Shown piece by piece: positions 15,975 to 24,569 of a stretch of DNA of 64,000 nt (its first letter is position 1; every line of letters starts with the position of its first letter). The notes under the pieces were generated by a model. That model saw nothing but the letters and a program-made list of their open reading frames with translations. It was not told the DNA's origin and did no database searches. The DNA is taken from positions 3,076,501-3,140,500 of the forward strand of contig NZ_JAHBAG010000001.1 of the NCBI RefSeq assembly GCF_020510445.1, read 5' to 3'. A program made the translations under genes and the position numbers. This DNA comes from Hydrogenophaga taeniospiralis. GTDB lineage: Bacteria; Pseudomonadota; Gammaproteobacteria; Burkholderiales; Burkholderiaceae_C.

Positions 15975-16228
15975 TCGCTGTCCTTGCGATGGGCCTCGGG
16001 GGTGTCGGCCTCCGGCAGGCGTTCGAGCAGCGCTTCGATGCGTGCACGCGCCGTGTTCAGGCGCGATTTGAGCAGGTCGCGCTCGGCCTGCAATGCCAGC
16101 ACCTGGTCCATCAACAAGGCGTTGGTGCGCTGGAGTTCCTCATGGCGCAACAGCAGGCGCTCCACGCGTTCGGTGATCTGGTCAAGGTACTTGGGATCGG
16201 CCATGGTGACGAATTGTTGCTGAGACAT
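15971..16228 (-). CDS. ZapB-like coiled-coil division protein
   Basis: The 85-residue protein is almost entirely coiled coil (YLDQITERVERLLLRHEELQ, then LLMDQVLALQAERDLLKSRL). It is the conserved small partner found directly upstream of zapA in betaproteobacteria and is ZapB-like in size and structure. The first ATG (16228) overlaps a TACAAT that could itself be a -10 box on this strand; if so, the real start is the second methionine (ATG 16204, MADPKYLD), giving 77 residues. No clear ribosome-binding site decides between them. It is coupled to zapA by ATGA. Confidence 0.8.
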   Translation of the reverse strand: MSQQQFVTMADPKYLDQITERVERLLLRHEELQRTNALLMDQVLALQAERDLLKSRLNTARARIEALLERLPEADTPEAHRKDSE

Positions 16229-16235
16229 TGTAGGG

Positions 16236-16262
16236 TTGCCGCGAAAACCCGGGGCTTACAAT
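16236..16262 (+). promoter_or_regulatory. Candidate promoter of the B12 riboswitch transcript
   Basis: TTGCCG (16236-16241) and TACAAT (16257-16262) lie upstream of the cobalamin riboswitch with a 15-base spacer, slightly short for sigma-70. The -10 box is strong and ideally placed, about 20 bases before the riboswitch structure. Confidence 0.45.
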
Positions 16263-16280
16263 GCCGCTTGTTGGTGCTCG

Positions 16281-16493
16281 CGGTGTGGTTCACACGCCGC
16301 AGTTCAACGGGAAGCAGGAGGGAATGTTCACGCCGAACGGACCTAACCTGCGCTGCCCCCGCAACGGTAAGCAGACGAGCCGCCTGATGCTCTCAGGTCG
16401 CTCCGCGTTCATCCCACAGCCACTGGAGAACTGGTTCAGGCCAGATCACCGGGAAGGCGATGAAGGTCGATCTGCCAGCCCGGATACCGGCCA
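16281..16493 (+). promoter_or_regulatory. Cobalamin (AdoCbl) riboswitch
   Basis: The leader contains the conserved core elements of the cobalamin riboswitch in order: GCTGCCCCCGCAACGGTAAGC (16353-16372), CAGCCACTGG (16418-16427), GGGAAGGCGATGA (16451-16463), and the B12 box GCCAGCCCGGATACCGGCC (16474-16492). It should bind adenosylcobalamin and lower expression of the downstream genes when B12 is plentiful. About 95 bases separate the B12 box from btuB; no obvious terminator with a T-run is seen there, so control at the ribosome-binding site is more likely than attenuation. Confidence 0.94.
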
Positions 16494-16587
16494 ACGAGGT
16501 GGTGGTGCGTTCATGAAGGGCGTGCCGTCGTGACGCTCAGGCACCGTCGGGGAAGGCGGTGAGGGCACATCAGCTCCCTTGTTTCTC

Positions 16588-18420
16588 ATGAAAAACCGTT
16601 TCTCGCGCGCTCCCACGGCGGCGCTGCCTTTGGCCATCCTCGTCTCGTCCTTGTCCCATGCCCAGACCGCGCCAGCACCGGATCTGCCCGAGGTCGTGGT
16701 CACGGCCACCCGCTCCGACACCCGTGCCGACATCCTGCTCAGCGACGTGGTGGTGATCGAATCCGAGGCGATCCAGCAGGCGTCGGGCCGCACGTTGTCC
16801 GAGCTGCTGACCCGAAACGCCGGCCTGCAGATGTCGTCCAACGGGGGCCTGGGCAAACAGTCGGGGCTTTTCGTCCGCGGTACGGAAACCCGCCACGTGT
16901 TGTTGTTGATCGATGGCGTGCGCTACGGTTCGTCCACCTCGGGCGCGGCCTCGTGGGACAACATCCCGCTGAGCGCCATCGAGCGCATCGAGGTGCTCAA
17001 GGGCCCGGCCTCGGCGCTGTACGGCAGCGACGCGGTGGGCGGTGTGGTGCAGATCTTCACGCGGCGCGGCGAGCCCGGCTTTCACCCCAACGCCAGCGTC
17101 ACGCTGGGCAGCTACGGGCACCGCAGCGCCAGCGCCGGCCTGAGCGGCGGCAGCGAAACCTTCACCTATTCGCTCAACGCCGGCACCGTGCGTGAAACCG
17201 GTTTCTCCGCCACCAACCCAGACGTGGCCTTTGGCGGCCACAACCCCGACAACGACGGGTTCGATCAGGACAGCGCCTCGGGCTCGATGCGCTGGACCCT
17301 GGCCCCCGGCTGGACCACGGATGCGCATTTCAGCCAGGCCAACGGAAGCTCCGGCTTCGATCGCGGGCCGGGCGACTTCGACGTGCACTCGGACGCGGTG
17401 ACCCGTGTGCTGGGCTGGGGTCTGGAGCGCCAATGGTCGCCCCAGGCGCGCACTCAGCTGAAGCTCTCGCGCAGCGACGACCGCTCCACCTCTTTTGAGG
17501 AACTGTCCACCTCGCGTTTCGACACCGAGCAGACCCAGTTGACGCTGCAGAACGACTGGAAGACCGCGCTGGGCAATGCCATCGTGGGCTTCGACGCCGT
17601 GAAGGAGTCGGTGGACAGCACGCAGGCCTACGCGGTCAACTCGCGCACCACCCGGGCGCTGTTCGCGGGCCTGCAGGGCGAGGCGGGCCGCCACCTCTGG
17701 CAGGCCAACCTGCGGCGCGATCAGAACTCGCAGTTCGGGGGCGCCACCACCGGCGTCGCGAGCTACGGTTTCCAGCTCACGCCCCATTGGCGCCCGCACC
17801 TGGCCTACGGCACCTCGTTCAAGACACCGTCGTTCAACACCCTGTACTGGGTGTCGCCCTTCTTCGTGGGCAACCCGAGCACCCAGCCCGAGCGGGGCAA
17901 GAACCGCGAGTTCGGCCTGACCTACAACCGCGATGCGCATGAAGTCAAGCTGACCCGTTTCGATAACCGCGTGCGCGGCTTCATCACCACCCAGCCGGTG
18001 GTGGAAAACGTGCCGCAGGCGCGCATCGAAGGCTGGTCGCTGGCGTACGCGGCATCGGCCGGGGCGTGGTCGTGGAGCACGCAGCTGGAGCTGCTGGACG
18101 CGCGCAACCTGGCCAACGGGCGCAAGCTGCAACGGCGCGCCGATGAAACCCTGACCGCCAGCCTGGACCACCAGCTCGGCGCCTGGACCTGGGGCGCGTC
18201 CCTGCTGGCCATGTCGGGCCGTTTCGACGACGCGGCCAACACCGTGCCGCTGGCCGGCTTCGCCACGCTGGACCTGCACACACGCTACCGGCTGGACCCG
18301 AACTGGTCGCTGAACCTGCGCCTGAACAACCTGGCCGACAAGGCCTACGAGACGGCGCGGGGCTACAACCAGCCCGGCCGGGCCGCCTACGTGACCGTGG
18401 ACTGGAGGCCGCAGCGGTGA
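16588..18420 (+). CDS. btuB: TonB-dependent vitamin B12 outer-membrane receptor
   Basis: The 610-residue protein has a Sec signal peptide (about residues 1-25, ending SLSHAQ), a TonB box region (LPEVVVTATR), a plug domain (FVRGTETRHVLLLIDGVRYG, then IERIEVLKGPASALYGSDAV) and a 22-strand-type barrel ending with an aromatic-rich strand. Length, plug and its place behind a cobalamin riboswitch identify it as BtuB. ATG 16588 (MKNRFSRAP) is preferred to an in-frame ATG three codons earlier because it gives the usual n-region. Its stop overlaps the cobB start (ATGA). Confidence 0.93.
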   Translation: MKNRFSRAPTAALPLAILVSSLSHAQTAPAPDLPEVVVTATRSDTRADILLSDVVVIESEAIQQASGRTLSELLTRNAGLQMSSNGGLGKQSGLFVRGTETRHVLLLIDGVRYGSSTSGAASWDNIPLSAIERIEVLKGPASALYGSDAVGGVVQIFTRRGEPGFHPNASVTLGSYGHRSASAGLSGGSETFTYSLNAGTVRETGFSATNPDVAFGGHNPDNDGFDQDSASGSMRWTLAPGWTTDAHFSQANGSSGFDRGPGDFDVHSDAVTRVLGWGLERQWSPQARTQLKLSRSDDRSTSFEELSTSRFDTEQTQLTLQNDWKTALGNAIVGFDAVKESVDSTQAYAVNSRTTRALFAGLQGEAGRHLWQANLRRDQNSQFGGATTGVASYGFQLTPHWRPHLAYGTSFKTPSFNTLYWVSPFFVGNPSTQPERGKNREFGLTYNRDAHEVKLTRFDNRVRGFITTQPVVENVPQARIEGWSLAYAASAGAWSWSTQLELLDARNLANGRKLQRRADETLTASLDHQLGAWTWGASLLAMSGRFDDAANTVPLAGFATLDLHTRYRLDPNWSLNLRLNNLADKAYETARGYNQPGRAAYVTVDWRPQR

Positions 18421-19763
18421 AGACCACCTGCCCGGCCATCCTGGTCGCGGCCCCGGCCTCGGGCCAGGGCAAGACCACCGTGACGGCGGCGCTGGCGCGC
18501 CTGCACGCGCGCGCCGGGCGGAGGGTGCGGGCGTTCAAGTGCGGGCCCGATTTTCTGGACCCGATGTGGCTGGAGCTGGCCACCGGCCACCCGGTGCACA
18601 ACATGGACCTGTGGATGACCGGTGAGGCGGACGCGCGGGCGCGTCTGCACGCGGCCGCGCAGGAGGCCGACCTGATCATCGTCGAAGGGGTCATGGGCTT
18701 GTTCGACGGCGAACCGAGCGCGGCCGATCTGGCGCGGCGCTTCGGCCTGCACGTGCTGGCGGTAATCGACGCGTCGGCCATGGCCGGCACGTTTGGCGCG
18801 CTGGCCTTTGGTCTGCAGCACTACCGCCCGGGTCTGCCCTGGGCGGGCGTGCTGGCCAACCGCGTGGCCAGCGAGCGGCACGCGCAGATGCTGCGCGACG
18901 CGCTGCCCGCGGACGGCGGCGCGGCGCCGTCGGGCTGGCTGGGCGCGGTGATGCGCAACCCGGCGTTCACGCTGCCCGAGCGCCACCTGGGCCTGACCGT
19001 GGCCACCGAGCTGCCCGACGCGCTGGCCCGGCTCGACGCCGCGGCCGACGCGCTGGTGGACACCCCGCTGGGCCAGATGGACGCGGCCGCACTGACGCGC
19101 TGGTCGGTGGTGTTCGAGGCGCCCGCCGAGCCGGCCGCGGTGGCGCCGCTGCTGGCCGGCAAGACCGTGGCCGTGGCGCGCGACGCGGCGTTCTGTTTCA
19201 TCTACGCCGCGAACCTGGACACCCTGCGCGCGCTGGGCGCCCGGGTGGTGTTCTTCTCGCCGCTGGCCCATGAACCCCTGCCCGCGTGCGACGCGGTCTG
19301 GCTGCCCGGCGGCTACCCGGAGCTGCACGCCGAGGCCTTGTCCGCCAGCCAGGTGAGCCGCGACAGCCTGGCCGCGCATGTGGCTGCCGGGCGCCCGGTG
19401 TGGGCCGAATGCGGCGGGATGATGGCCCTGTTCGATGACCTCGTGGACCCGCAGGGCCAGAGCCATGCCCTGTGGGGCCTGCTGCCCGGCGTGGTGCGCA
19501 TGCAGCCGCGCCTGGCCGCGCTGGGGCCGCAGAAGCTCGCGCTGGCGCAGGGCGAACTGCGGGGCCACACCTTCCACTATTCGCGCTGCGAGACGGCGCT
19601 GGAGCCGGTGCTGCACACCGCCTCGGCGCGCGCAGGCGCGGCCGGTGCGGGCGAGGCGGTGTACCAGCGCGGCGCGCTGCGCGCCAGCTATTTCCATGCC
19701 TGGATGGCCTCCAGCCCGGCGGCCACGGCGGCGCTGTTTCTGCCCGAAGGAGCCACCGCGTGA
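18417..19763 (+). CDS. cobB: Cobyrinate a,c-diamide synthase
   Basis: The 448-residue enzyme (CobB of the aerobic naming, equal to CbiA) amidates the a and c carboxylates of cobyrinate with glutamine and ATP. The N-terminal synthetase domain has the P-loop APASGQGKTTVTAALAR and VEGVMGLFDG. The C-terminal glutaminase domain has the Cys nucleophile in WAECGGMM (about residue 331) and GHTFHYSRCE. It overlaps btuB by four bases and the next gene by GTGA. Its presence means the organism can work from cobyrinate, although no ring-building genes are in the window. Confidence 0.94.
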   Translation: MKTTCPAILVAAPASGQGKTTVTAALARLHARAGRRVRAFKCGPDFLDPMWLELATGHPVHNMDLWMTGEADARARLHAAAQEADLIIVEGVMGLFDGEPSAADLARRFGLHVLAVIDASAMAGTFGALAFGLQHYRPGLPWAGVLANRVASERHAQMLRDALPADGGAAPSGWLGAVMRNPAFTLPERHLGLTVATELPDALARLDAAADALVDTPLGQMDAAALTRWSVVFEAPAEPAAVAPLLAGKTVAVARDAAFCFIYAANLDTLRALGARVVFFSPLAHEPLPACDAVWLPGGYPELHAEALSASQVSRDSLAAHVAAGRPVWAECGGMMALFDDLVDPQGQSHALWGLLPGVVRMQPRLAALGPQKLALAQGELRGHTFHYSRCETALEPVLHTASARAGAAGAGEAVYQRGALRASYFHAWMASSPAATAALFLPEGATA

Positions 19764-20578
19764 ACACCCACCTGGGCCCGCAGCGCATCGTCTGCCTGAC
19801 CGAAGAGACCACCGAGTGGCTCTACCTGCTCGGACAGGAGCACCGCATCGTGGGCATCTCGGGCTACACAGTGCGCCCGCGCCGTGCGCGCGAGGAAAAG
19901 CCCAAGGTGAGCGCGTTTCTCAACGCGAAGATCGACAAGATTCTGGAGCTGCGGCCCGACTGCGTGTTCGGTTTCTCCGACCTGCAGGCCGACATTGCCG
20001 CGGCGCTGATCCGCGCCGGTGTGCAGGTGACGGTGTTCAATCAGCGCAGCGTGGACGAGATCTTTTCCATGCTGTACCAGGTGGCGGCCATGGTGGGGTG
20101 TGCCGAAGAAGGGCTGGCCTGGATCGCCGCCACGCGCACCCGGCTCGACGCCATCGGCCAGTCGGTGCGGGTGCTCGAAGCGTTCGGCAAGCGCCGCCCG
20201 CGGGTGTTCTTCGAAGAGTGGGACGAGCCTCACATCAGCGGCATCCGCTGGGTGTCCGAGCTGCTGGGCATCGCCGGGGGCGAAGACGTGTTTCCGGAGT
20301 TGGCGCTTGAGTCCCTGGGCAAGAACCGCATCATCGCCGACCCGGCCGAGATCGTGCGCCGCAACCCCGACATCGTCATCGGCTCCTGGTGTGGCAAGAA
20401 GTTCCGGCCCGAAAAAGTGGCCGCGCGCGCCGGCTGGCAGGACGTGGCGGCGGTGAAGACCGGGCAGCTGTTCGAGATCAAGTCGGCCGACATCCTGCAG
20501 CCCGGCCCGGCCGCGCTCACCGATGGCGTGGCGCAGATGCAGCGCATCGTTCTGCAATGGATGGAACAGCATGGTTGA
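19760..20578 (+). CDS. Cobalamin-binding-type periplasmic-fold protein without signal peptide
   Basis: The 272-residue protein has the BtuF/FhuD-type substrate-binding fold (IVCLTEETTEWLYLLGQEHR, then PRRAREEKPKVSAFLNAKID, and KILELRPDCVFGFSDLQADI). It starts at GTG 19760, which overlaps the cobB stop (GTGA). The N-terminus is hydrophilic and has no signal peptide or lipobox, unlike the second BtuF-like protein at 21128. It could be a cytosolic corrinoid carrier or a sensor rather than a transporter component. It overlaps cobU by eight bases. Confidence 0.85.
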   Translation: MNTHLGPQRIVCLTEETTEWLYLLGQEHRIVGISGYTVRPRRAREEKPKVSAFLNAKIDKILELRPDCVFGFSDLQADIAAALIRAGVQVTVFNQRSVDEIFSMLYQVAAMVGCAEEGLAWIAATRTRLDAIGQSVRVLEAFGKRRPRVFFEEWDEPHISGIRWVSELLGIAGGEDVFPELALESLGKNRIIADPAEIVRRNPDIVIGSWCGKKFRPEKVAARAGWQDVAAVKTGQLFEIKSADILQPGPAALTDGVAQMQRIVLQWMEQHG

Positions 20579-21131
20579 CGTGGCGCGCAGCGAATTCATC
20601 CTTGGCGGCCAGAAGAGCGGCAAGTCGCGCCGCGCAGAAATGCTGGCGCGGCAATGGCTGGACGCGTCTCCCGCGCACCGCGCGGTGTTGATCGCCACCG
20701 GCCAGGCCTGGGACGATGAGATGCGCGAGCGCATCGCGCGCCACCAGCGCGATCGCGCGCAGCGCGTGCCGGGCATGGCGACGGTGGAGGAGCCGCTGGC
20801 GCTGGCCGAGGCCCTGCGCCAGCACAGTGCGCCGCACACGCTGGTGGTGGTGGACTGCCTCACGCTGTGGCTGACGAACCTGCTGATGCCGATGGACGGC
20901 GCGGCGGCCGACCCCACCGAGCCGGCCCGGGTCTTGTGCGGCGCGATCGAACAGGCCGCCGGCCCGGTGGTGCTGGTAGGCAATGAAATCGGTCTGGGCG
21001 TGATCCCGATGGGGCGCGAGGTGCGGGCTTTCGTGGACGCGCTCGGCGGCTTGAACCAGGCCGTGGCCGCCGCCTGCGAGCGTGTCACGCTGATGGCGGC
21101 GGGCCTGCCACTCCTATTCAAAGGGACATGA
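20571..21131 (+). CDS. cobU: Adenosylcobinamide kinase / guanylyltransferase
   Basis: The 186-residue bifunctional enzyme phosphorylates adenosylcobinamide and transfers GMP to it, activating it for lower-ligand attachment. The P-loop GGQKSGKSRRAE is at residues 11-22; VVDCLTLWLTNLL and VLVGNEIGLGVIP are the other family blocks. The guanylylated histidine is expected in the ERIARHQRDR stretch. The start is ATG 20571, overlapping the previous gene; the following btuF start overlaps its stop. Confidence 0.93.
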   Translation: MVDVARSEFILGGQKSGKSRRAEMLARQWLDASPAHRAVLIATGQAWDDEMRERIARHQRDRAQRVPGMATVEEPLALAEALRQHSAPHTLVVVDCLTLWLTNLLMPMDGAAADPTEPARVLCGAIEQAAGPVVLVGNEIGLGVIPMGREVRAFVDALGGLNQAVAAACERVTLMAAGLPLLFKGT

Positions 21132-22027
21132 TGATTCACCTCCCGAAGTTCCTTGGGCGCCTCTGGCGATGGGGGTTCGCGGCCTGGCTGCTGGTGGGCG
21201 CGGGCGCGCTGCACGCCGCAGGCATCGAGGTGGTGGACGACCGCGGTGTGACCGTGCGCTGGGACGCGCCGCCGCAACGCATCGTGACGCTGTTGCCGTC
21301 GCTCACCGAAACCGTGTGCGAGCTCGGCCAGTGCGGGCGGCTGGTGGGGGTGGACCGCTATTCCAACTGGCCCGCGTCGCTGGACAAGCTGCCGCGTGTG
21401 GGCGGCGGCATCGATCCCAACGTGGAGGCCATCGTGGCGCTGCGGCCCGATGTGGTGCTGCTGGCGCAGTCCTCGCGGGTGATCGATCGGCTGGAGGGAC
21501 TGGGTCTGAAAGTGGTGGCGTTGGAGCCCAAGAGCCATGCCGACGTGCAGCGCGTGCTGGGCAAGGTGGGGAGGGTGCTGGGCGTGGACGCCGCGCAGAG
21601 CCAGCGCGTGTGGCGCCACATCGACGCGGCGGTGTCGGCGGCGGCGCAGTCGCTGCCGGCGCGCGTGAAGAACACGCGGGTGTATTTCGAGGTGAACCGC
21701 GCGCCCTACGGTGCGGGCACCTCGTCGTTCATCGGCGAGACGCTCACGCGTCTGGGCGTGCAGAACATCGTGCCCGCGCACCTGGGGCCGTTCCCCAAGC
21801 TCAACCCCGAATTCGTGGTGCGCGCCAACCCGGACTTGATCATGGTGGGCGACCGCAACTTCGAGGGCATGACGCAGCGGCCCGGCTGGCGCGGCATCCG
21901 CGCCGTGCGCGAAAACCGCCTCTGCGTGTTCCCCGACGCCGAATCCGACGTGCTGGTGCGACCCGGCCCGCGCATGGCCGAAGCGGCGCGCCTCATGGCG
22001 CGCTGCCTGCAGGACAAAGCCCCATGA
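21128..22027 (+). CDS. btuF: Vitamin B12 ABC transporter, periplasmic binding protein
   Basis: The 299-residue protein has a signal peptide (about residues 1-30, ending GALHAAG) and the class III substrate-binding fold (RIVTLLPSLTETVCELGQCG, then LVGVDRYSNWP, and the late SFIGETLTRLGVQNIV). It captures corrinoids in the periplasm for BtuCD, whose genes follow with a four-base overlap (ATGA). The start is one of two adjacent ATG codons (21128 or 21131). Confidence 0.92.
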   Translation: MMIHLPKFLGRLWRWGFAAWLLVGAGALHAAGIEVVDDRGVTVRWDAPPQRIVTLLPSLTETVCELGQCGRLVGVDRYSNWPASLDKLPRVGGGIDPNVEAIVALRPDVVLLAQSSRVIDRLEGLGLKVVALEPKSHADVQRVLGKVGRVLGVDAAQSQRVWRHIDAAVSAAAQSLPARVKNTRVYFEVNRAPYGAGTSSFIGETLTRLGVQNIVPAHLGPFPKLNPEFVVRANPDLIMVGDRNFEGMTQRPGWRGIRAVRENRLCVFPDAESDVLVRPGPRMAEAARLMARCLQDKAP

Positions 22028-23064
22028 GCCCAGGCAACAACGCCGCCGCACACCCCGCCGCCATGGCCCCCATGCCCCGTCCCGTCACCCGCGCGCTGAG
22101 CCTGGCCGTGGGGCTGGTGTTGCTGGGCGGGGTGCTCGGAGTGCTGGGCCTGGGGGTGGGCAGCACCGGTCTGGAAGCGGTGTGGACCATGCTCGCGGAC
22201 CCGGTGGCCGCGCAGATCGTCTGGGACATCCGCGCGCCGCGCACCGTGGGTGCCTTCGCGGCCGGGGCCCTGCTGGGCCTGGCCGGCGCGGTGGCGCAGG
22301 GGCTGTTTCGCAACCCGCTGGCCGATCCGTTTCTGCTCGGCAGTGCCTCGGGCGCTTCGTTGGGCGTGGCGCTCGCGCTGGCGGGCCTGGGTGTCTCGCC
22401 GTTCGCCACGCAGTGGGTGGTGCGCCTGGGCCTGACCGGCGCGGCCTTCGTGGGCGCGGTGCTCGCGGTGCTGCTCACGCTGGCGCTGGCGCGCGGTGTG
22501 CAGCACACGCTGCGCCTGCTGCTCGCGGGGGTGGTGGTGGGGGTGGTGCTGGGCGCCATCACCTCGTTGGTCACGCTCAGCGTGCCCGAAATCCTGCAGG
22601 CCATGCAGGCCTTCATGCTGGGCTCCACCGGTTTCGTGGGCTGGGCGTCTTGCCTGCTCATGGGCGGCATCGGCTTCGTGTGCCTGCTGCTGGCCTGGGG
22701 CCTGTCGCGCGTGCTCGACGGCCTGGCGCTGGGCGAGGCCACGGCGCTCAGCCTGGGCCTGCCGCTGGTGCCGCTGCGCGCCGCGCTGGTGGGGGTGCTC
22801 GCGCTGGCCACCGGCACGGCCGTGGCGCAGACCGGCTTGATCGCCTTCGTGGGCCTGGCCGCGCCGCACCTGGTGCGCGCCGTGGTCAAGACCACCCACG
22901 CCTGGCTGGTGCTGCTCGCCAGCCTCATGGGCGGCGTGCTGCTGATGCTGGCCGACACCCTGGCGCGTGGCCTGATGGCGCCGCAGGAGCTGCCGGTGGG
23001 CGTGCTCACCGCCGTGCTGGGCGGCGGCTACCTGCTCTGGCTGATGCGCCGGCGGGTGGGGTAG
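22024..23064 (+). CDS. btuC: Vitamin B12 ABC transporter, permease
   Basis: The 346-residue membrane protein belongs to the FecCD/BtuC family with about ten membrane segments. Family landmarks are IRAPRTVGAFAAGALLGLAG, GLFRNPLADPFLLGSASGAS and GLIAFVGLAAPHLVR, the last being the cytoplasmic coupling region that contacts the ATPase. The start overlaps the btuF stop (ATGA) and the ATPase gene follows after 16 bases. Confidence 0.93.
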   Translation: MSPGNNAAAHPAAMAPMPRPVTRALSLAVGLVLLGGVLGVLGLGVGSTGLEAVWTMLADPVAAQIVWDIRAPRTVGAFAAGALLGLAGAVAQGLFRNPLADPFLLGSASGASLGVALALAGLGVSPFATQWVVRLGLTGAAFVGAVLAVLLTLALARGVQHTLRLLLAGVVVGVVLGAITSLVTLSVPEILQAMQAFMLGSTGFVGWASCLLMGGIGFVCLLLAWGLSRVLDGLALGEATALSLGLPLVPLRAALVGVLALATGTAVAQTGLIAFVGLAAPHLVRAVVKTTHAWLVLLASLMGGVLLMLADTLARGLMAPQELPVGVLTAVLGGGYLLWLMRRRVG

Positions 23065-23080
23065 GGCAAAGGAAGACCCG

Positions 23081-23881
23081 ATGGACATCTGTATGGAACA
23101 AGCCACCGCACTGCAGGCGCTGAACCTGAGCGCCAGCCTGGGCCACGGCGCCGCGCACCGGCTGGTGCTGCACGGCATCGATGTGTCGCTCGCGGCGGGC
23201 CGCTGGACCAGCATCGTCGGCCCCAACGGCGCGGGCAAGTCGACCCTGCTGCGCGCGCTGGCCGGTGTGTTGCCGCACGGTGGCGAGGTCCTGCTGCACG
23301 GCGAGTCCATACCCGGCATGGCGCCGCGCGAACGGGCCCGTGCCCTGGCCTGGCTGGCGCAGAGCGGCGCGGGCGAGGCCAGCGCCGACGACCTCACCGT
23401 GCACGACGTGGCGCTGCTCGGGCGCCTGCCGCACCAGGCCTGGCTGGCCCCGCCGAGCGACGCCGACCACGCGGCGGTGGAGCGCGCGCTGCGTCAGACC
23501 CAGGCCTGGGAATGGCGCGCGCGGCCGCTGGGCTCGCTCTCGGGCGGCGAACGCCAGCGCGTGTTGCTGGCGCGACTGCTGGCGGTCGAGGCCGGTGTGA
23601 TGCTGATGGACGAGCCGCTGGCCAACCTCGACCCGCCGCACCAGGCCGACTGGATCGCGCTGGTGCGCGAGCTGGTGGGCCAGGGCCGTACGGTGGTGAG
23701 CGTGCTGCACGAGATCACGCTGGCGCTGCTGGCCGACGACATCGTGGTGATGCAGCAAGGCCAGGTGCGCCACACCGGGCCCTGTGCCGAGCCTGCGGCG
23801 CACCGCGCGATCGAAGCCGTGTTCGACCACCGCATCGCCATCCATCCCCTGGGCACGCGCTTCGTCGCGCTGCCCCCATAG
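23081..23881 (+). CDS. btuD: Vitamin B12 ABC transporter, ATPase
   Basis: The 266-residue ATPase has Walker A (GPNGAGKST), the signature LSGGERQR, Walker B (VMLMDEPLANLD) and the switch histidine in SVLHEITLAL. It powers BtuC. The start is ATG 23081 after AAGGAAG; a second ATG four codons later is possible. The cobO gene starts 15 bases after the stop. Confidence 0.93.
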   Translation: MDICMEQATALQALNLSASLGHGAAHRLVLHGIDVSLAAGRWTSIVGPNGAGKSTLLRALAGVLPHGGEVLLHGESIPGMAPRERARALAWLAQSGAGEASADDLTVHDVALLGRLPHQAWLAPPSDADHAAVERALRQTQAWEWRARPLGSLSGGERQRVLLARLLAVEAGVMLMDEPLANLDPPHQADWIALVRELVGQGRTVVSVLHEITLALLADDIVVMQQGQVRHTGPCAEPAAHRAIEAVFDHRIAIHPLGTRFVALPP

Positions 23882-23896
23882 ACCCCAAGGAACCCC

Positions 23897-24562
23897 ATGC
23901 AGATCGAAACCCCACCCACCGAGAAGCGCTACGAGAAGCCCGAGGGCGAGCGCCGAGGCCTCGTGATCGTGCACACCGGCGACGGCAAGGGCAAGAGCAC
24001 GGCCGCCTTTGGCCTGGCCATGCGCGCGCTGGGCCGCACGCACGTGCACGGCAAGCGGGTGAAGATTTTCCAGTTCATGAAAGTGCCCAGCGCGCGCTTC
24101 GGTGAGCACCGGGTCTTCGAGTGGCTGGCGGAGGTCGGGCCGCCGCCGGGCCGCTTCCAAGGCGGGCCCGCCCCCTCGGAGGGCAGCGAGCCGCAAGGCA
24201 GCGCAGCGTGGGGGCCCCTGATCGAGGGGCTGGGCGATGGATTCAGCTGGAAAAGCCAGGACCTCGAACACTCCGCCCAGCTCGCGCGCGACGGCTGGCA
24301 GAAGGCGAAGGCGGCGATCCTCGGCGGTGAACACTTCATGGTCACGCTCGACGAGCTGACCTACCCGCTGATCTACGGCTGGCTGCCGCTGGACGATGTG
24401 CTGCAGACGCTGCGCGAGCGCCCACGCGACGTGCACGTGGTCATCACCGGGCGGCGCTGCCCGCCCGAGATCATCGAGCTGGCCGACACCGTGACCGAGA
24501 TGACCCTGGTGAAACACGCGTTCAAGGCGGGCATTCCCGCGCAACGCGGCATTGAGGACTGA
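23897..24562 (+). CDS. cobO: Cob(I)yrinic acid a,c-diamide adenosyltransferase with repeat-derived insert
   Basis: The 221-residue enzyme (CobO/BtuR type) transfers the 5'-deoxyadenosyl group of ATP to cobalt of corrinoids. The P-loop HTGDGKGKSTAAFGLAMRA and the segments VKIFQFMKVPSARFGEH and GDGFSWKSQDLEHSAQLARD are typical. Between them, residues about 78-106 (AEVGPPPGRFQGG... to ...SAAWG) form a Gly/Pro/Ser-rich insert not expected in the family. It is encoded by GC-rich palindromic DNA related to the inserts in cobQ. The frame stays open, so the protein may still fold with an extra loop before GDGFSWK. Confidence 0.92.
   Translation: MQIETPPTEKRYEKPEGERRGLVIVHTGDGKGKSTAAFGLAMRALGRTHVHGKRVKIFQFMKVPSARFGEHRVFEWLAEVGPPPGRFQGGPAPSEGSEPQGSAAWGPLIEGLGDGFSWKSQDLEHSAQLARDGWQKAKAAILGGEHFMVTLDELTYPLIYGWLPLDDVLQTLRERPRDVHVVITGRRCPPEIIELADTVTEMTLVKHAFKAGIPAQRGIED
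24128..24214 (+). repeat. In-frame palindromic repeat inside cobO
   Basis: The stretch contains GGGCCGCTTCCAAGGCGGGC, CCCCCTCGGAGGGCAGCGAG and CAGCGCAGCGTGGGGGC. These match, with changes, the order of blocks in the two copies inside cobQ (CCCCAAG, CAGCCCCC/GGAGGGCAGCGA, GGAGCGTGGGGGC). Its length is a multiple of three, as read from the intact frame. Exact ends are estimated from where family similarity resumes. Confidence 0.75.
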
Positions 24563-24569
24563 AGCCCCC

